DNA of 42,041 nucleotides from Flavobacterium wongokense (GCF_021608265.1 NZ_JAKIHP010000009.1:1-42041), one strand, 5' to 3'; shown: positions 7,339-15,629, counted from the first letter of the stretch. The notes: a model not told the origin generated them from the letters alone. Translations and numbers: made by a program.

Positions 7339-7461
7339 TAACGTTCCGCGGCTTTGCGCAGTGGCGGAACTTTTAATAATTATTCGAAAGATAAGCAAAA
7401 TTTGAATTAGCAGATTATTTTCCAAGAAAGATAAACGAGCCATTGCGCAAAACCGCTGTTA
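7339..7461 (-). repeat. attC-like site 7
   Basis: Subfamily B. CGGCTTTGCGCAGTGGC pairs with GCCATTGCGCAAAACCG. Cassette ends GTTATAGCGC and GCGCTATAAC. Confidence 0.88.
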
Positions 7462-7473
7462 TAGCGCGTTTTT

Positions 7474-7788
7474 TTATTTATCAACTTTTTCCAGTTCACT
7501 TTGACTTATTCCGACTGCATCTAAATACATTTCGCCAAACTCTTCTGAGTCAATTAAGCAAATTCCACCAACTGGATTCAATTCGATATTTTCCACAACG
7601 ATCTTAAAGTTAAAATTCTGTGAGTTTGCATTTCCATTTCTTTCGGTTAGCTTTTGAATTTCACTTTTAAACTTTCCATAATCTTCTGCCGCAACAAAAT
7701 CTCCTCCAATTGCGCCCATACTTTCGTCGATGATTTTGAATTCCACAATTCCAATCTCAGAATTATTTATAAAAATTCGTCCTTCCAT
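7474..7788 (-). CDS. Hypothetical protein (cassette 7)
   Basis: 104 residues from MEGRIFINNSEIGIVEF. The frame is open back to 7860, but the extra 24 residues are translated attC8 and are rejected. It is a soluble, acidic alpha/beta protein with repeated beta segments (IFINNSEIGIVEFKII, FNFKIVVENIEL, GGICLIDSEEFGEMYL). I do not recognise it. Size and acidity would suit an immunity protein or antitoxin, but no partner is visible. Confidence 0.7.
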   Translation of the reverse strand: MEGRIFINNSEIGIVEFKIIDESMGAIGGDFVAAEDYGKFKSEIQKLTERNGNANSQNFNFKIVVENIELNPVGGICLIDSEEFGEMYLDAVGISQSELEKVDK

Positions 7789-7828
7789 TATTCTGTATTT
7801 GTATTTTGCAGGGTTGAAAAATGCGCTA

Positions 7829-7945
7829 TAACGTTCCGCCGCTTGGCGTAGTAGCGGCAAGTTAAAGAAAAATGTAATAAGAAATACTGAAGTTCAGAGT
7901 ATTTTCCAAGAAAGATAAACGAGCTATTGCGCCAAACGGCTGTTA
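7829..7945 (-). repeat. attC-like site 8
   Basis: Subfamily C, GCCG/CGGC stem. Its outer arm is translated as the last residues of the 7924..8544 gene. Confidence 0.88.
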
Positions 7946-8544
7946 ACCGCAGTTTTTATTTCTTTCCTAACTAATGAATCTATTTCTTTATCACTAAATT
8001 CCATATTCGGGTTTGAGTAGAATTGAATGTTTACATTATCAATTGGCCATGGTTTCATTCCCAACCCATGCCAATTTTCTGGTGTTTCTAAGTCAATTTC
8101 TTGATAATTTTCTTCGATTGATTTTATTACGCCGTTATTCTTTTCTGTTACTATCTTTTTGTTAAATGGGAATGAGTAACTTAAATTGGAGTTTCTAAAA
8201 TTTCCGTTATTTTCAATTAGTACAAAATAGTCAGTATCATTTTGACTAATATCAAAGATTACTTTTCTGTCGTTGAAGAAAAGGACTGAAACAAAAATGG
8301 CAAGCAAAACTGTCTCAATAATGTTCAATTTCTTAGTGTCAACTTTTTGTGCGGCTATCCTATCTACGACATAAATCAAAAAAGTTATAAAAACTCCGCC
8401 TAAAATTAAAATTCCACCTAAACTTGCTCCACCGCTTAAGGTTAGGTTATAAATCCCATACGGAATTCCAATTAATATTATAAATATTCCAAGAACTGAA
8501 ACAATTGTAGGCTTGAAAAATAAAAGTCTAAGAAGCACTGTCAT
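7924..8544 (-). CDS. Two- or three-helix membrane protein whose C-terminus is encoded by attC (cassette 8)
   Basis: 206 residues. Hydrophobic segments lie near residues 11-33, 40-61 and 72-90, followed by a polar domain (FDISQNDTDYFVLIENNGNFRNSNLSYSF). The frame does not stop inside the cassette: it runs through GTTA into the attC stem, adding about seven residues (VNSRLAQ) before TAG. Moving the cassette within the array would keep this tail, because the attC travels with it. I do not recognise the family. Confidence 0.75.
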   Translation of the reverse strand: MTVLLRLLFFKPTIVSVLGIFIILIGIPYGIYNLTLSGGASLGGILILGGVFITFLIYVVDRIAAQKVDTKKLNIIETVLLAIFVSVLFFNDRKVIFDISQNDTDYFVLIENNGNFRNSNLSYSFPFNKKIVTEKNNGVIKSIEENYQEIDLETPENWHGLGMKPWPIDNVNIQFYSNPNMEFSDKEIDSLVRKEIKTAVNSRLAQ

Positions 8545-8556
8545 AAAAATTGTGGT

Positions 8557-8673
8557 TAACGTTCCGCGGCTTTGCGCCGTAGCGGCAAGTTAAGAATAAA
8601 TGTAATAAGAAATTCTAAAGTTCAGTATATTTTCCAAGAAAGATAAGCCAGCTATAGCGCAAAACCGCTGTTA
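8557..8673 (-). repeat. attC-like site 9 (sister of site 27)
   Basis: Subfamily A, apparently identical to 18638..18754 including the unusual TTCAGTATATTTTCC loop, as expected for a duplicated cassette. Confidence 0.9.
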
Positions 8674-8687
8674 GTGGCTGCCTTTTC

Positions 8688-9107
8688 TCAACGCATTATT
8701 ACTGTTTCAGTCAAACTAATATCTTCTATTTTGGCGGTTGGATTTTCCAGCAACAATTGATTTATAACATTAAATTCAGCACTTCTGCCAGCAATTTTCA
8801 TTACTGTTTCTTTGTCTGGATTTCTATTAAAATAATCTTCAGTTACTTTTAAAATTTGATTGTAAGTTTCTGTTTCACTATACTTTTTCGAAACATATTT
8901 TTCGTTTTTATATTCTGTGTAGTTATCTTTCCAGTTAACTTTTGTCAACCAACTTCTAATAAACGCAATTGGCAGAAACGCTATGATTTCAACAGCTTCA
9001 TTTTCTCGGATTCCATTTTCAATTAGAAATTGAATTGCTTGTTTGTCTTCCAATGAGTTTTCATTTTGAGCAAGTAATTCTATCGCAAGTTTTACAGATG
9101 TTGTCAT
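8688..9107 (-). CDS. Hypothetical helical protein, copy 1 of duplicated cassette (cassette 9)
   Basis: 139 residues from MTTSVKLAIELLAQNEN; a GTG at 9134, 2 nt from the cassette end, would add nine residues. Mostly alpha-helical, with a central hydrophobic helix AVEIIAFLPIAFIRSWL. The encoded protein is identical to that of 18769..19188. The family is not recognised. Cassette ends are GTTAGTGGC and GCCACTAAC. Confidence 0.75.
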   Translation of the reverse strand: MTTSVKLAIELLAQNENSLEDKQAIQFLIENGIRENEAVEIIAFLPIAFIRSWLTKVNWKDNYTEYKNEKYVSKKYSETETYNQILKVTEDYFNRNPDKETVMKIAGRSAEFNVINQLLLENPTAKIEDISLTETVIMR

Positions 9108-9134
9108 TTTATGAGGTTTCGAAAAGGTTGCCAC

Positions 9135-9260
9135 TAACGTTCCGCCGCTTGGCGTAGTAGCGGCCTCGTGACTGATTTGTTTCTGGCTAAGATAAGACTT
9201 TCCAGCGGAAAGTCGGCAACCAGCTTAAGCAACTCGAGCTATTGCGCCAAACGGCTGTTA
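9135..9260 (-). repeat. attC-like site 10 (divergent loop)
   Basis: The stem is the GCCGCTTGGCG/CGCCAAACGGC type, but the apical part is unlike all others and contains its own hairpin GACTTTCC/GGAAAGTC. At 126 bp it is the longest site. Confidence 0.82.
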
Positions 9261-9271
9261 GCTGCTGGCGC

Positions 9272-9763
9272 TTATTTAATTAGTTTCTTAATTGGTTTCA
9301 AAATTCGACTTTCAAATTCCTCTTTTAATTTTCTGTTTTCGAAAAAGCCAAAATCATGATTTATATCTTTCCAATTTCCTATATTTAATCCTTTGTTTAA
9401 ACTAACAAATGCTAAATCAGTATTTCCATCTAAATTTGGTCGCGTCCATGTAAAAATAATTTCATTTTCATTTTTATAAAAAAAGTAATTGAAATTCCAT
9501 TGCGATTTTTCTTTTCTGCCTTCACTTTCAGATAAATCAAATGAGCCATTATTATTTATGTTAACTTTTGGTACAACATATTCAGGATTCAACTTTTTAA
9601 AATTATTTATTGCTTTGACAACTTCTTGTTCTGGCGCTTTTATTTCATAAATTTCAGCATTGGGATAACTTCCTGGTCCAAATGCTTTTCCTAATTGATA
9701 AAACAGAAATAAGCCTAAAATTAATCCTGAAGTAATAATTAATATTTTACGGCTTTTATTCAT
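9272..9763 (-). CDS. Membrane-anchored hypothetical protein (cassette 10)
   Basis: 163 residues. One N-terminal membrane helix (ILIITSGLILGLFLFYQLG) after MNKSRK suggests an inner-membrane anchor with the rest in the periplasm. The soluble part has aromatic-rich beta segments (QWNFNYFFYKNENEIIFTWTRP) and a basic C-terminal helix (KEEFESRILKPIKKLIK). No family is recognised. Confidence 0.72.
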   Translation of the reverse strand: MNKSRKILIITSGLILGLFLFYQLGKAFGPGSYPNAEIYEIKAPEQEVVKAINNFKKLNPEYVVPKVNINNNGSFDLSESEGRKEKSQWNFNYFFYKNENEIIFTWTRPNLDGNTDLAFVSLNKGLNIGNWKDINHDFGFFENRKLKEEFESRILKPIKKLIK

Positions 9764-9788
9764 AGGATAGGTGTTTGGCGCTTGCTGC

Positions 9789-9905
9789 TAACGTTCCGCC
9801 GCTTGGCGTAGTAGCGGCAAGTTAAAGAAAAATGTAATAAGAAATACTGAAGTTCAGAGTGTTTTCCAAGAAAGACAAACGAGCTATTACGCCAAACGGC
9901 TGTTG
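9789..9905 (-). repeat. attC-like site 11
   Basis: Subfamily C; ends in GTTG, matching the CAAC end of its cassette (GTTGTGAGC/GCTCACAAC). Confidence 0.88.
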
Positions 9906-9913
9906 TGAGCAGT

Positions 9914-10381
9914 TTATATACCACTCCATTTCTCCGTTTTGTATATCAATCCATTTTTGGCGATATCATATTCGAAATATACTGTTAGTCCGCCACCATT
10001 TCCCAAATGCACACTTCTCTTCGAATAAGTTGCAGAAAAAGGGATGATGCCGACTGAAAATTGACCATTCCTAAACTCGAATGGACATATTCCAACAATG
10101 GTTACATTTCCGCCATTTTCGTTTATCACTTTTTTATATTCATTCAGATATTTAATTTCAAAGCTTTGAATTTTTGTCGGCCAATTTTCTCCAACAAAAT
10201 AGTCACGTCTGACGTAAACAACTTTTGTTTTCAAAGAATCTAATGATTTGCAATATTGTTTTAGAGAAAACAGAAATACATTATCTAAATTATTTAGTCC
10301 GTCTGTGTTTAATACAGTTTGACCTTGACAATTTAAGTGTCCAATGAAAATTAACGTGAAGATTAAAAATAAGTTTCTCAT
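9914..10381 (-). CDS. Secreted hypothetical protein (cassette 11)
   Basis: 155 residues. The signal peptide MRNLFLIFTLIFIGHLNCQGQ may be a lipoprotein signal (Cys at residue 18), although LNC followed by Gln is a weak lipobox. The mature part is beta-rich (KVVYVRRDYF, NVTIVGICPFEFRNGQFSVGIIPF) with a late GNGGGLTVYFEYD, and resembles small periplasmic beta proteins. No family is recognised. Confidence 0.72.
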   Translation of the reverse strand: MRNLFLIFTLIFIGHLNCQGQTVLNTDGLNNLDNVFLFSLKQYCKSLDSLKTKVVYVRRDYFVGENWPTKIQSFEIKYLNEYKKVINENGGNVTIVGICPFEFRNGQFSVGIIPFSATYSKRSVHLGNGGGLTVYFEYDIAKNGLIYKTEKWSGI

Positions 10382-10408
10382 TTATGCAGGGTTCTTATAA
10401 ATTGCTCA

Positions 10409-10531
10409 CAACGTTCCGCGGCTTCACGCAGTGGCGGAACTTTACTAATTAAGTCGAAAGATAAACAAAATTTGAATTAGCAGATTATTTTCCGAGAAAG
10501 ATAAACTAGCCATTGCGTGAAACCGCTGTTA
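10409..10531 (-). repeat. attC-like site 12
   Basis: Subfamily B with stem CGGCTTCACGCAGTGGC pairing to GCCATTGCGTGAAACCG, another compensated change. Left end CAAC. Confidence 0.88.
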
Positions 10532-10543
10532 GCAGTAGTGCGA

Positions 10544-10987
10544 CTATAATGAAATGTTCACAACTTCCTTATTTTTTAACTCCTCAACAATATCAAACAT
10601 TGTGTCTTTTGTCCAGCCATCAAATCCTCTTCCAATACCTGTTAAAACAGGTTTGTTATTCAAATATAATCTAAATTCTAGATTTATTATTCCTTTTGTT
10701 CCTGGTCTTTCATCGAGAGAATATTGTAGTTCTGTATAATAATAAGACTCTTCTACGGTTCGAAATCTTTGCGTAAAATAAAGAGTCAATAATTTTTCTT
10801 CTACTTTGACTTTATATAGCTTTCTATTAAAAATCTCTATCGTTTTAGGTAGAACGAAAAGTAAAAATAAAAATATTAAACCTATATATGGTTTTTCTAT
10901 GGTTGCTAAAAATATTCCGAGTATGACTAACAATCTGAGCGCAATCTCGAGAATGATCACATTTTTATTTGGTTTGAATTCAAGCAT
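10544..10987 (-). CDS. Two-helix membrane protein (cassette 12)
   Basis: 147 residues. Two hydrophobic segments near residues 10-28 and 34-50 form a hairpin. A cytosolic beta-rich domain follows (LYKVKVEEKLLTLYFTQRF, INLEFRLYLNNKPVLTGIG), ending in the helix FDIVEELKNKEV. The plan resembles bacterial PH-like or YcxB-type membrane proteins, but I cannot confirm that. Cassette ends GTTAGCAGTA and TACTGCTAAC. Confidence 0.72.
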   Translation of the reverse strand: MLEFKPNKNVIILEIALRLLVILGIFLATIEKPYIGLIFLFLLFVLPKTIEIFNRKLYKVKVEEKLLTLYFTQRFRTVEESYYYTELQYSLDERPGTKGIINLEFRLYLNNKPVLTGIGRGFDGWTKDTMFDIVEELKNKEVVNISL

Positions 10988-11021
10988 TCATAAATATTTA
11001 GGTGGTTTGGAGCATTACTGC

Positions 11022-11141
11022 TAACGTTCCGCGGCTTCGCGACAGTTGCGATGCCAGCGAACGGATTATTTTCTGTTAAAGATAAATGTTTTTCGTGAAC
11101 ACATAAAAACAAAAACCAGCAATTGCGCGAAACCGCTGTTA
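11022..11141 (-). repeat. attC-like site 13 (subfamily D)
   Basis: Outer stem conserved, inner part replaced by GATGCCAGCGAACGG...TTCGTGAACAC. Only site 21 shares this interior. Confidence 0.84.
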
Positions 11142-11151
11142 TAAGCCGTTT

Positions 11152-11514
11152 TTATTCTTCTGTTTCATCTTCACCAAACATAATTTCTTCATCAATTTCC
11201 AAGTTTTCGTATCCGCCATGTTTTTGTGAAATAATTACATTAAAACGTTTAAATAAATTGAAGAACTCATCCTTGTCTATATCGAATCCCATTTTTACAA
11301 TGTATTTGTTCTCTGCGGTTGATTGTTCATTATCGATGCAAATTACCGATGCCGAAAAGAACCTGCTATAACCGCAATAAAAGCTTACTCCAATAGCTTG
11401 ATATCTTTCTGTATCAACATTTTTGGCTTCTAAGAACTTTTTTAAGTTTGTGTGGTCACTTATGTCTGCTGCTGCTGTGCCGACAAAATCATCATATTGT
11501 ACTGATGCTTTCAT
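11152..11514 (-). CDS. Hypothetical acidic protein (cassette 13)
   Basis: 120 residues, soluble. It starts MKASVQYDDFVGTAAAD, with segments YQAIGVSFYCGYSRFFSASVICID and KYIVKMGFDIDKDEFFNLFKRF, and a very acidic end (EIDEEIMFGEDETEE). I do not recognise it. The charge and size would fit an immunity or antitoxin protein, but without a partner this is speculation. The 50-nt leader is longer than in most cassettes. Confidence 0.68.
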   Translation of the reverse strand: MKASVQYDDFVGTAAADISDHTNLKKFLEAKNVDTERYQAIGVSFYCGYSRFFSASVICIDNEQSTAENKYIVKMGFDIDKDEFFNLFKRFNVIISQKHGGYENLEIDEEIMFGEDETEE

Positions 11515-11564
11515 AATTAATTGGTTTTAGTTGTTTTTTATAGTTTCGTGTCTAAAATGGCTTA

Positions 11565-11682
11565 TAACGTTCCGCGGCTTTGCGCTGTAGCGGCAAGTTA
11601 AGAATAAATGTAATAAGAAATTGTAATGTTCAGAGTATTTTCCAAGAAAGGCAAAACCAGCTATAGCGCGAAACCGCTGTTA
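11565..11682 (-). repeat. attC-like site 14
   Basis: Subfamily A; GCGCGAAACCGCTG arm. Its TAA (minus strand) is used as stop codon by the gene at 11680..11979. Confidence 0.88.
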
Positions 11683-11979
11683 GCGGCTGGTGTTCTTGTT
11701 TGCGTAAACTTGGATTCCGTATAATATTAAAACCAAAACTATTAAAATGTGTGGCAAATATGTCGGCCAAGCGCCCAAAAAGAAAACCACATACAATATA
11801 TATTCAGAAAATAATATCGATGAAATTATCACAATTGTCAAAATCCAATTTAGCCAGTTTCTTTTTCGGCTCAATATCGAAATTGATTTTATAAACACAA
11901 ATACCGCAATAATTGTCGGAATTAAAAACCAATAGTAAAATTCCGGTTTATAAACTAAATATTCAATTTTATCGTTCAT
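11680..11979 (-). CDS. Three-helix membrane protein ending on the attC stop codon (cassette 14)
   Basis: 99 residues with three membrane segments (residues about 14-34, 42-58 and 61-92) and little else, so it is an integral membrane protein of unknown family. The stop codon TAA is the first three bases of the attC core TAAC, so the cassette carries no stop upstream of attC. Cassette ends GTTAGCGGC and GCCGCTAAC. Confidence 0.7.
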   Translation of the reverse strand: MNDKIEYLVYKPEFYYWFLIPTIIAVFVFIKSISILSRKRNWLNWILTIVIISSILFSEYILYVVFFLGAWPTYLPHILIVLVLILYGIQVYANKNTSR

Positions 11980-12017
11980 TATTGTCTTTTTACGAGGTGT
12001 TGCTCAACACTTGCCGC

Positions 12018-12139
12018 TAACGTTCCGCGGCTTTACGCAGTTGCGGAACTTTAATAATTATTGGAAAGATAAACAAAATTTGAATTAGCAGATTATTTTC
12101 CAAGAAAGAAAAACGAGCAATTGCGTGAAACCGCTGTTA
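12018..12139 (-). repeat. attC-like site 15 (sister of site 30)
   Basis: Subfamily B, with CGGCTTTACGCAGTTGC pairing to GCAATTGCGTGAAACCG. Looks identical to 20686..20807. Confidence 0.9.
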
Positions 12140-12435
12140 CCGCTAGTAGCTTGACGCTAACTTAAGCACGCCAACATTGCCAGTTTCTTTTTCGGACAAA
12201 CTTGGTTTTCGGTTTCTGTTTTCAGCGATTTCTCTGAGAATGACATTTTGCGCAAACTTGGCTCAACACAACAACTTCGGCAACATTTTCAGGCAAACTT
12301 TGCCGCAAACCTTTGCCGCAAGCTTTTCAATTTTCGGTTTCAGTTTTCCAGGAAAATAGAGTCGAAGTAAGGTCAAATTCTCGGCGTCGTTTCGATAGCT
12401 AAATTTCTCGGCAAACTTGGACAAGCTATTAGCGG
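12140..12435 (-). other. Non-coding cassette 15 (copy 1)
   Basis: 296 bp without a convincing gene. A 60-codon plus-strand frame runs against all other cassettes and is not preserved in the related cassette at 15323..15629. The insert holds several copies of a GCAAACTTGG/GCAAACTTTG motif. The rightmost sits 15 nt from the cassette end, as in five other cassettes. I saw a single base difference from the copy at 20808..21103. A small RNA or promoter is possible; neither is shown. Confidence 0.75.
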
Positions 12436-12552
12436 TAACGTTCCGCGGCTTTGCGCCGTAGCGGCAAGTTAAGAATAAATGTAATAAGAAATTTTGATGT
12501 TCAGCGTATTTTCCAAGAAAGATAAACGAGCTATGGCGCAAAACCGCTGTTA
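12436..12552 (-). repeat. attC-like site 16 (intact sister of site 2)
   Basis: Subfamily A; contains the uninterrupted target ATTTTGAT at 12491..12498, the empty-site counterpart of the transposon-split attC2. Confidence 0.93.
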
Positions 12553-12559
12553 GTGCCCG

Positions 12560-13045
12560 TTATTTTTTTTCTATTGGCTTAACGTAAACCATAACCATTG
12601 AATCGATTTCGCTTAAATTAAACACTTTCTTGATTTCTATGAATTTATGATTGTTTTTGACTTCTTCCAATGATTTTCCAAACTTCCAAAACTGATTTGG
12701 TCCAGCACCAGCATGGATTTTAAGTTTGTTAGACTTCTTATTCTGTTTAAGATTAAAAGCATAAGTTACTCCATCGTCAACTGATCTGCTAAAAGAAGTT
12801 TTTTCTTTAGGAAAAGAAATTGAATCCAAAACTTTTTGAATTTTTTCCTTTTCGCCACTGTTCAAAATTGTGTATGAAGTTTTCTCTTCAAAGGGATAAG
12901 TATTGATATAATAAAGCGTGTCTGTAGAATTAAATTTTAAGTAATATGATTCGTGAATACTCCATTTATAAAATGTAAAATCTGAGTCTTTTCTGGATTG
13001 ACATCCTGCGAAAACTAATATAAGAATTAAAGCTAAATTTCTCAC
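12560..13045 (-). CDS. Lipoprotein, copy 2 of duplicated cassette (cassette 16)
   Basis: 161 residues, identical in protein sequence to 4171..4656: signal peptide MRNLALILILVFAGC, then an unrecognised beta-rich mature domain ending VYVKPIEKK. Here the cassette has a complete attC, so it is the mobile-competent copy. Identity over gene, leader and attC suggests recent duplication by excision and reinsertion, or recombination within the array. The neighbouring cassettes differ on both sides. Confidence 0.85.
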   Translation of the reverse strand: MRNLALILILVFAGCQSRKDSDFTFYKWSIHESYYLKFNSTDTLYYINTYPFEEKTSYTILNSGEKEKIQKVLDSISFPKEKTSFSRSVDDGVTYAFNLKQNKKSNKLKIHAGAGPNQFWKFGKSLEEVKNNHKFIEIKKVFNLSEIDSMVMVYVKPIEKK

Positions 13046-13071
13046 GTTCTAGATGGTTTAATAATGGGCAC

Positions 13072-13193
13072 TAACGTTCCGCGGCTTCGCGCAGTGGCGG
13101 AACTTTAATAATTATTCGAAAGATAAGCAAAATTTGAATTAGCAGATTATTTTCCAAGAAAGATAAACGAGCCATTGCGCGAAACCGCTGTTA
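13072..13193 (-). repeat. attC-like site 17
   Basis: Subfamily B; nearly the same as site 3 although it ends a different cassette. Confidence 0.88.
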
Positions 13194-13210
13194 TAGGCAG
13201 TATTTGGAAT

Positions 13211-13792
13211 TTACATTTCCACATTCTCAGAGTTAAAAATTGGATTACTTGATAATTCTTTCAGTTTTTCCTTTGCTATTGAATACTTACAACGATATAA
13301 TTCATCAGCGACTTGTTTTTTGCCGTCATGATTATAAGTTTTTACTTGAGCATATTTATTCATTTCTTTTTTGATTTCTATTTCAAGCTTACCAGCATTA
13401 ATACAGCTAATTCCAAACAAAATTTTCCAGTCATCAAATTCTCCATATTTTGTGCGAATTAGCGATTTTTCTCTTTCGCGCATGTTTTCTGAAAAACCAA
13501 TTTTAATGAGTTTTCCATTTTTGGTTTGAGCAATATAAACGAAGCCGGCTTTAGAACTTCTTTTAGTAAATCCAATATATGCGGTATTACATTGAATGCA
13601 ATGACCAGAACGGCTTCGCAAACTGTGTCCCGAATTTTTACATGGAGAAGTATTATAGACAAATAGTTTGCCGAGTGATTTCATTCTCTCTTGATATTCA
13701 GTTTTTGTGAATCCTTCTCCATCGAACATTAAGTTCAATGTAATATTCTGTTCTGATAAAAACTGAAGTTGAGAATCTGTTAATTTTCTCAT
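13211..13792 (-). CDS. GIY-YIG (T5orf172/MUG113-type) nuclease-like protein (cassette 17)
   Basis: 193 residues. A putative zinc site C51, H56, C65, C68 (SPCKNSGH, GHCIQC) precedes a GIY-YIG-type domain: GFVYIAQTKNGKLIKIGFS holds the paired GhVYhh and hKIGhT elements, with an Arg in NMREREKSL, and a later DELYRCKYSIAKEKL segment. This order matches the T5orf172/MUG113 branch seen in phage and mobile-element proteins. GIY-YIG proteins cut DNA; activity here is inferred. A role in cassette or phage DNA metabolism is plausible. Cassette ends GTTATAGGCA and TGCCTATAAC. Confidence 0.82.
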   Translation of the reverse strand: MRKLTDSQLQFLSEQNITLNLMFDGEGFTKTEYQERMKSLGKLFVYNTSPCKNSGHSLRSRSGHCIQCNTAYIGFTKRSSKAGFVYIAQTKNGKLIKIGFSENMREREKSLIRTKYGEFDDWKILFGISCINAGKLEIEIKKEMNKYAQVKTYNHDGKKQVADELYRCKYSIAKEKLKELSSNPIFNSENVEM

Positions 13793-13821
13793 TTATACGG
13801 ATGTTGTTTAAATATTGCCTA

Positions 13822-13946
13822 TAACGTTCCGCGGCTTTGCGCCGTAGCGGTAAATTTAGGAAAAATATTCTGCGTGGTGAAGGATTTCGGCAAACCGTAA
13901 GGTTTCCGGCGGAGCACATAATAGCTATGGCGCGAAACCGCTGTTA
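13822..13946 (-). repeat. attC-like site 18 (divergent loop)
   Basis: Conserved outer stem, but the interior is unique and holds an AAACC/GGTTT hairpin (near 13894-13908). Provides the TAA stop of the next gene. Confidence 0.82.
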
Positions 13947-14459
13947 TAGGCTGCCTTTTTCGTTAATAAGCGTCAAAATGCGAACAATATTTCCATCTCC
14001 AATTTCTTTTAAGTTTAGGCTGTAAATTTCATTTATTTTTTGAAGTGTTTCTTCATTGTCTTGTCCAAAATCTATTAGGCTACTTTCGTCAGAAATAAAA
14101 CACTCATAATAATTGTAACCCAATATTTTATCAAAGAAATCGACTGCAATATTTTCAAGATTATCAATTTCCTCTGTGTCTGCAAATTTTATTGGCACGC
14201 TAGTTCCAGGTCTTGGTAATTCGTTATTGAGATGCTTGTAATTTTCAAAATGTTCTTTCAGCATATCATATGCTTCTGCTTTTGTATCTCCAAGACCTGT
14301 CAAAGTCCACCAATTGACAATTTGCAAAACCCAAGTTTTGATTTCTTTATCTTCAGAATTTGATTGGTTTCTATATCGCAAAGGATAATCTTCCAATTCC
14401 CAATTCGTCTTTCTGTAAGAAAGTATTTTTTTGTAGAATGCTAATATGTTCTCTTTCAT
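13944..14459 (-). CDS. Hypothetical protein ending on the attC stop codon (cassette 18)
   Basis: 171 residues, soluble. The segment VNWWTLTGLGDTKAEAYDMLKEHFENY, followed by PRPGTSVPIKFADTEEID, recalls the aromatic-h-G-x-G-x-T-x-x-E-A pattern of HicB-like partial RNase H folds. HicB-like proteins are usually antitoxins; no HicA toxin is adjacent, so this is a weak suggestion. The stop codon is the TAA of the attC core. Cassette ends GTTATAGGC and GCCTATAAC. Confidence 0.68.
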   Translation of the reverse strand: MKENILAFYKKILSYRKTNWELEDYPLRYRNQSNSEDKEIKTWVLQIVNWWTLTGLGDTKAEAYDMLKEHFENYKHLNNELPRPGTSVPIKFADTEEIDNLENIAVDFFDKILGYNYYECFISDESSLIDFGQDNEETLQKINEIYSLNLKEIGDGNIVRILTLINEKGSL

Positions 14460-14482
14460 GCAATGTTGTCAAAGGTTGCCTA

Positions 14483-14597
14483 TAACGTTCCGCGGCTAGG
14501 CGCAGTAGCGGCAAGTTAAACAATTTATTATAAGAATTTCAAACTTCCGAGTATTTTCCAAGAAAGACAGACCAGCTATTGCGCCTAACCGCTGTTA
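14483..14597 (-). repeat. attC-like site 19
   Basis: Subfamily E; stem CGGCTAGGCGCAGTAGC pairs with GCTATTGCGCCTAACCG, a further compensated variant. Confidence 0.88.
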
Positions 14598-14610
14598 GTA
14601 GTCGTTGCGT

Positions 14611-15180
14611 TTACTTGACTGTAAAGTTAAGAGTGAAATAAACTCTCCGTTCTTGGTATCTTTTGTCTGCTCGTAATTCTTTAGAGATTTCCAGGACATA
14701 TCCAGTTAACTTTTTATGTCCAGTATGTCTAAACGATTGTATGAACTCTAACTTATTTTTTACAAAGTAAAGAGTATCAAATTTTTTATTTTCTAAATCG
14801 CAATAGTTTATATTATCTTCTTTACACAATAAAATCCCACTAACAGTATTTTTTAAAAGTGGCTTGTATATCATAGTAACTTTTGATTCCTCCAACGGTT
14901 TCAATATATTCTTTTCGATTTTGATTTTACAAAAATGACTTTTCTGTTCTAATGTATCCCCTTTTTCATTGAAATGCCAACCTTGGTTTACATATTCTTT
15001 TCCACAAACATTGACATATTCAAATGTTTTTTTCAACTTTCCTTTTTCGTAAAAACCGAGCTTTTTAATTCCATTCTCTTTATCAGTTTTCGAACTTACA
15101 TCAACAACTTCGTCTTGTTTTTCCGTACATGAAAAATTGATAATTATGAGTAGGAATGTAAATAAAACAGATTTCTTCAT
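14611..15180 (-). CDS. Lipoprotein (cassette 19)
   Basis: 189 residues. Signal peptide MKKSVLFTFLLIIINFSC with lipobox Cys at residue 18. The mature domain contains KKLGFYEKGKLKKTFEYVN and QGWHFNEKGDTLEQKSHFC, which look like single MORN-like or YwqK-like antitoxin repeat units (h-x-Y-x-x-G-K-x-K). It may be a small surface-exposed beta-sheet lipoprotein. Function unknown. Cassette ends GTTAGTAGTC and GACTACTAAC. Confidence 0.75.
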   Translation of the reverse strand: MKKSVLFTFLLIIINFSCTEKQDEVVDVSSKTDKENGIKKLGFYEKGKLKKTFEYVNVCGKEYVNQGWHFNEKGDTLEQKSHFCKIKIEKNILKPLEESKVTMIYKPLLKNTVSGILLCKEDNINYCDLENKKFDTLYFVKNKLEFIQSFRHTGHKKLTGYVLEISKELRADKRYQERRVYFTLNFTVK

Positions 15181-15206
15181 CTATGGGTTTTTTAAGCAAT
15201 GACTAC

Positions 15207-15322
15207 TAACGGTCTGCGGCTTAGCGCAGTAGCGGCAAGTTAGCAAAAAATGTGATTGAAATTATAGTGTTCCGATTATTTTCCAAGAAGCATAAACCAG
15301 CTATTGCGCTAAACCGCTGTTA
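15207..15322 (-). repeat. attC-like site 20 (variant internal loop)
   Basis: Subfamily E. The unpaired 5-base loop reads GGTCT here instead of the usual GTTCC. Stem CGGCTTAGCGCAGTAGC pairs with GCTATTGCGCTAAACCG. Confidence 0.86.
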
Positions 15323-15629
15323 TAGCTAGTTGCCTCACGTCAACTTGAGCACGCAAACATTGCCAGTTTCTTTTTCGGACAAACTTGGTTTTTGGTTTCT
15401 GTTTTCAGCGAATTCTCTGAGAATGACTTTTGCGCAAATTTGATTCAACGCAACAGCCTCCACAACACTTTCACGCAAACTTTGCCGTCAACTTTTGCCG
15501 CAAATATTTGCCGCAAACCCTTTCAAGTTTCTTTTCGGTTTTCCAGGAAAATGGAGTGGAAGCTTAGTCAAATTCTCGGCCTTGTTTTTACCTAAGATTT
15601 GTCGTTAAACTTGGAGAGGCAATTAGATA
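15323..15629 (-). other. Non-coding cassette 20
   Basis: 307 bp related to the non-coding cassettes at 12140..12435 and 20808..21103, with many substitutions and indels that break any shared frame. That argues it is not protein-coding. It carries CAAACTTTG-type motifs and the fixed-position CCAAGTTTAAC box (minus strand) near its right end. Cassette-end complementarity is weaker here (GTTATAGC versus GATATAAC). Confidence 0.7.

Noticed and set aside
7306..7443. N-terminal extensions of cassette genes into attC (also 7789..7860)
   Set aside because: The extra residues are translated attC repeat and differ from the internal ATG starts that suit the cassette layout.
12177..12359. 60-residue plus-strand ORF, repeated at 20845..21027
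   Set aside because: It recurs only because the whole cassette is duplicated, runs against all other cassette genes, and its frame is not conserved in the related cassette at 15323..15629.
13698..13919. Reading frames spanning attC sites, such as 12263..12541, 16890..17132 and 17063..17254
   Set aside because: They share the same repeat-derived peptides (for example FLGKYSEHHNFLLHLFL) and are translations of attC DNA.
13944..14459. HicA-HicB toxin-antitoxin pair
   Set aside because: Only a weak HicB-like pattern and no HicA-type gene nearby, so it stays a hypothetical protein.
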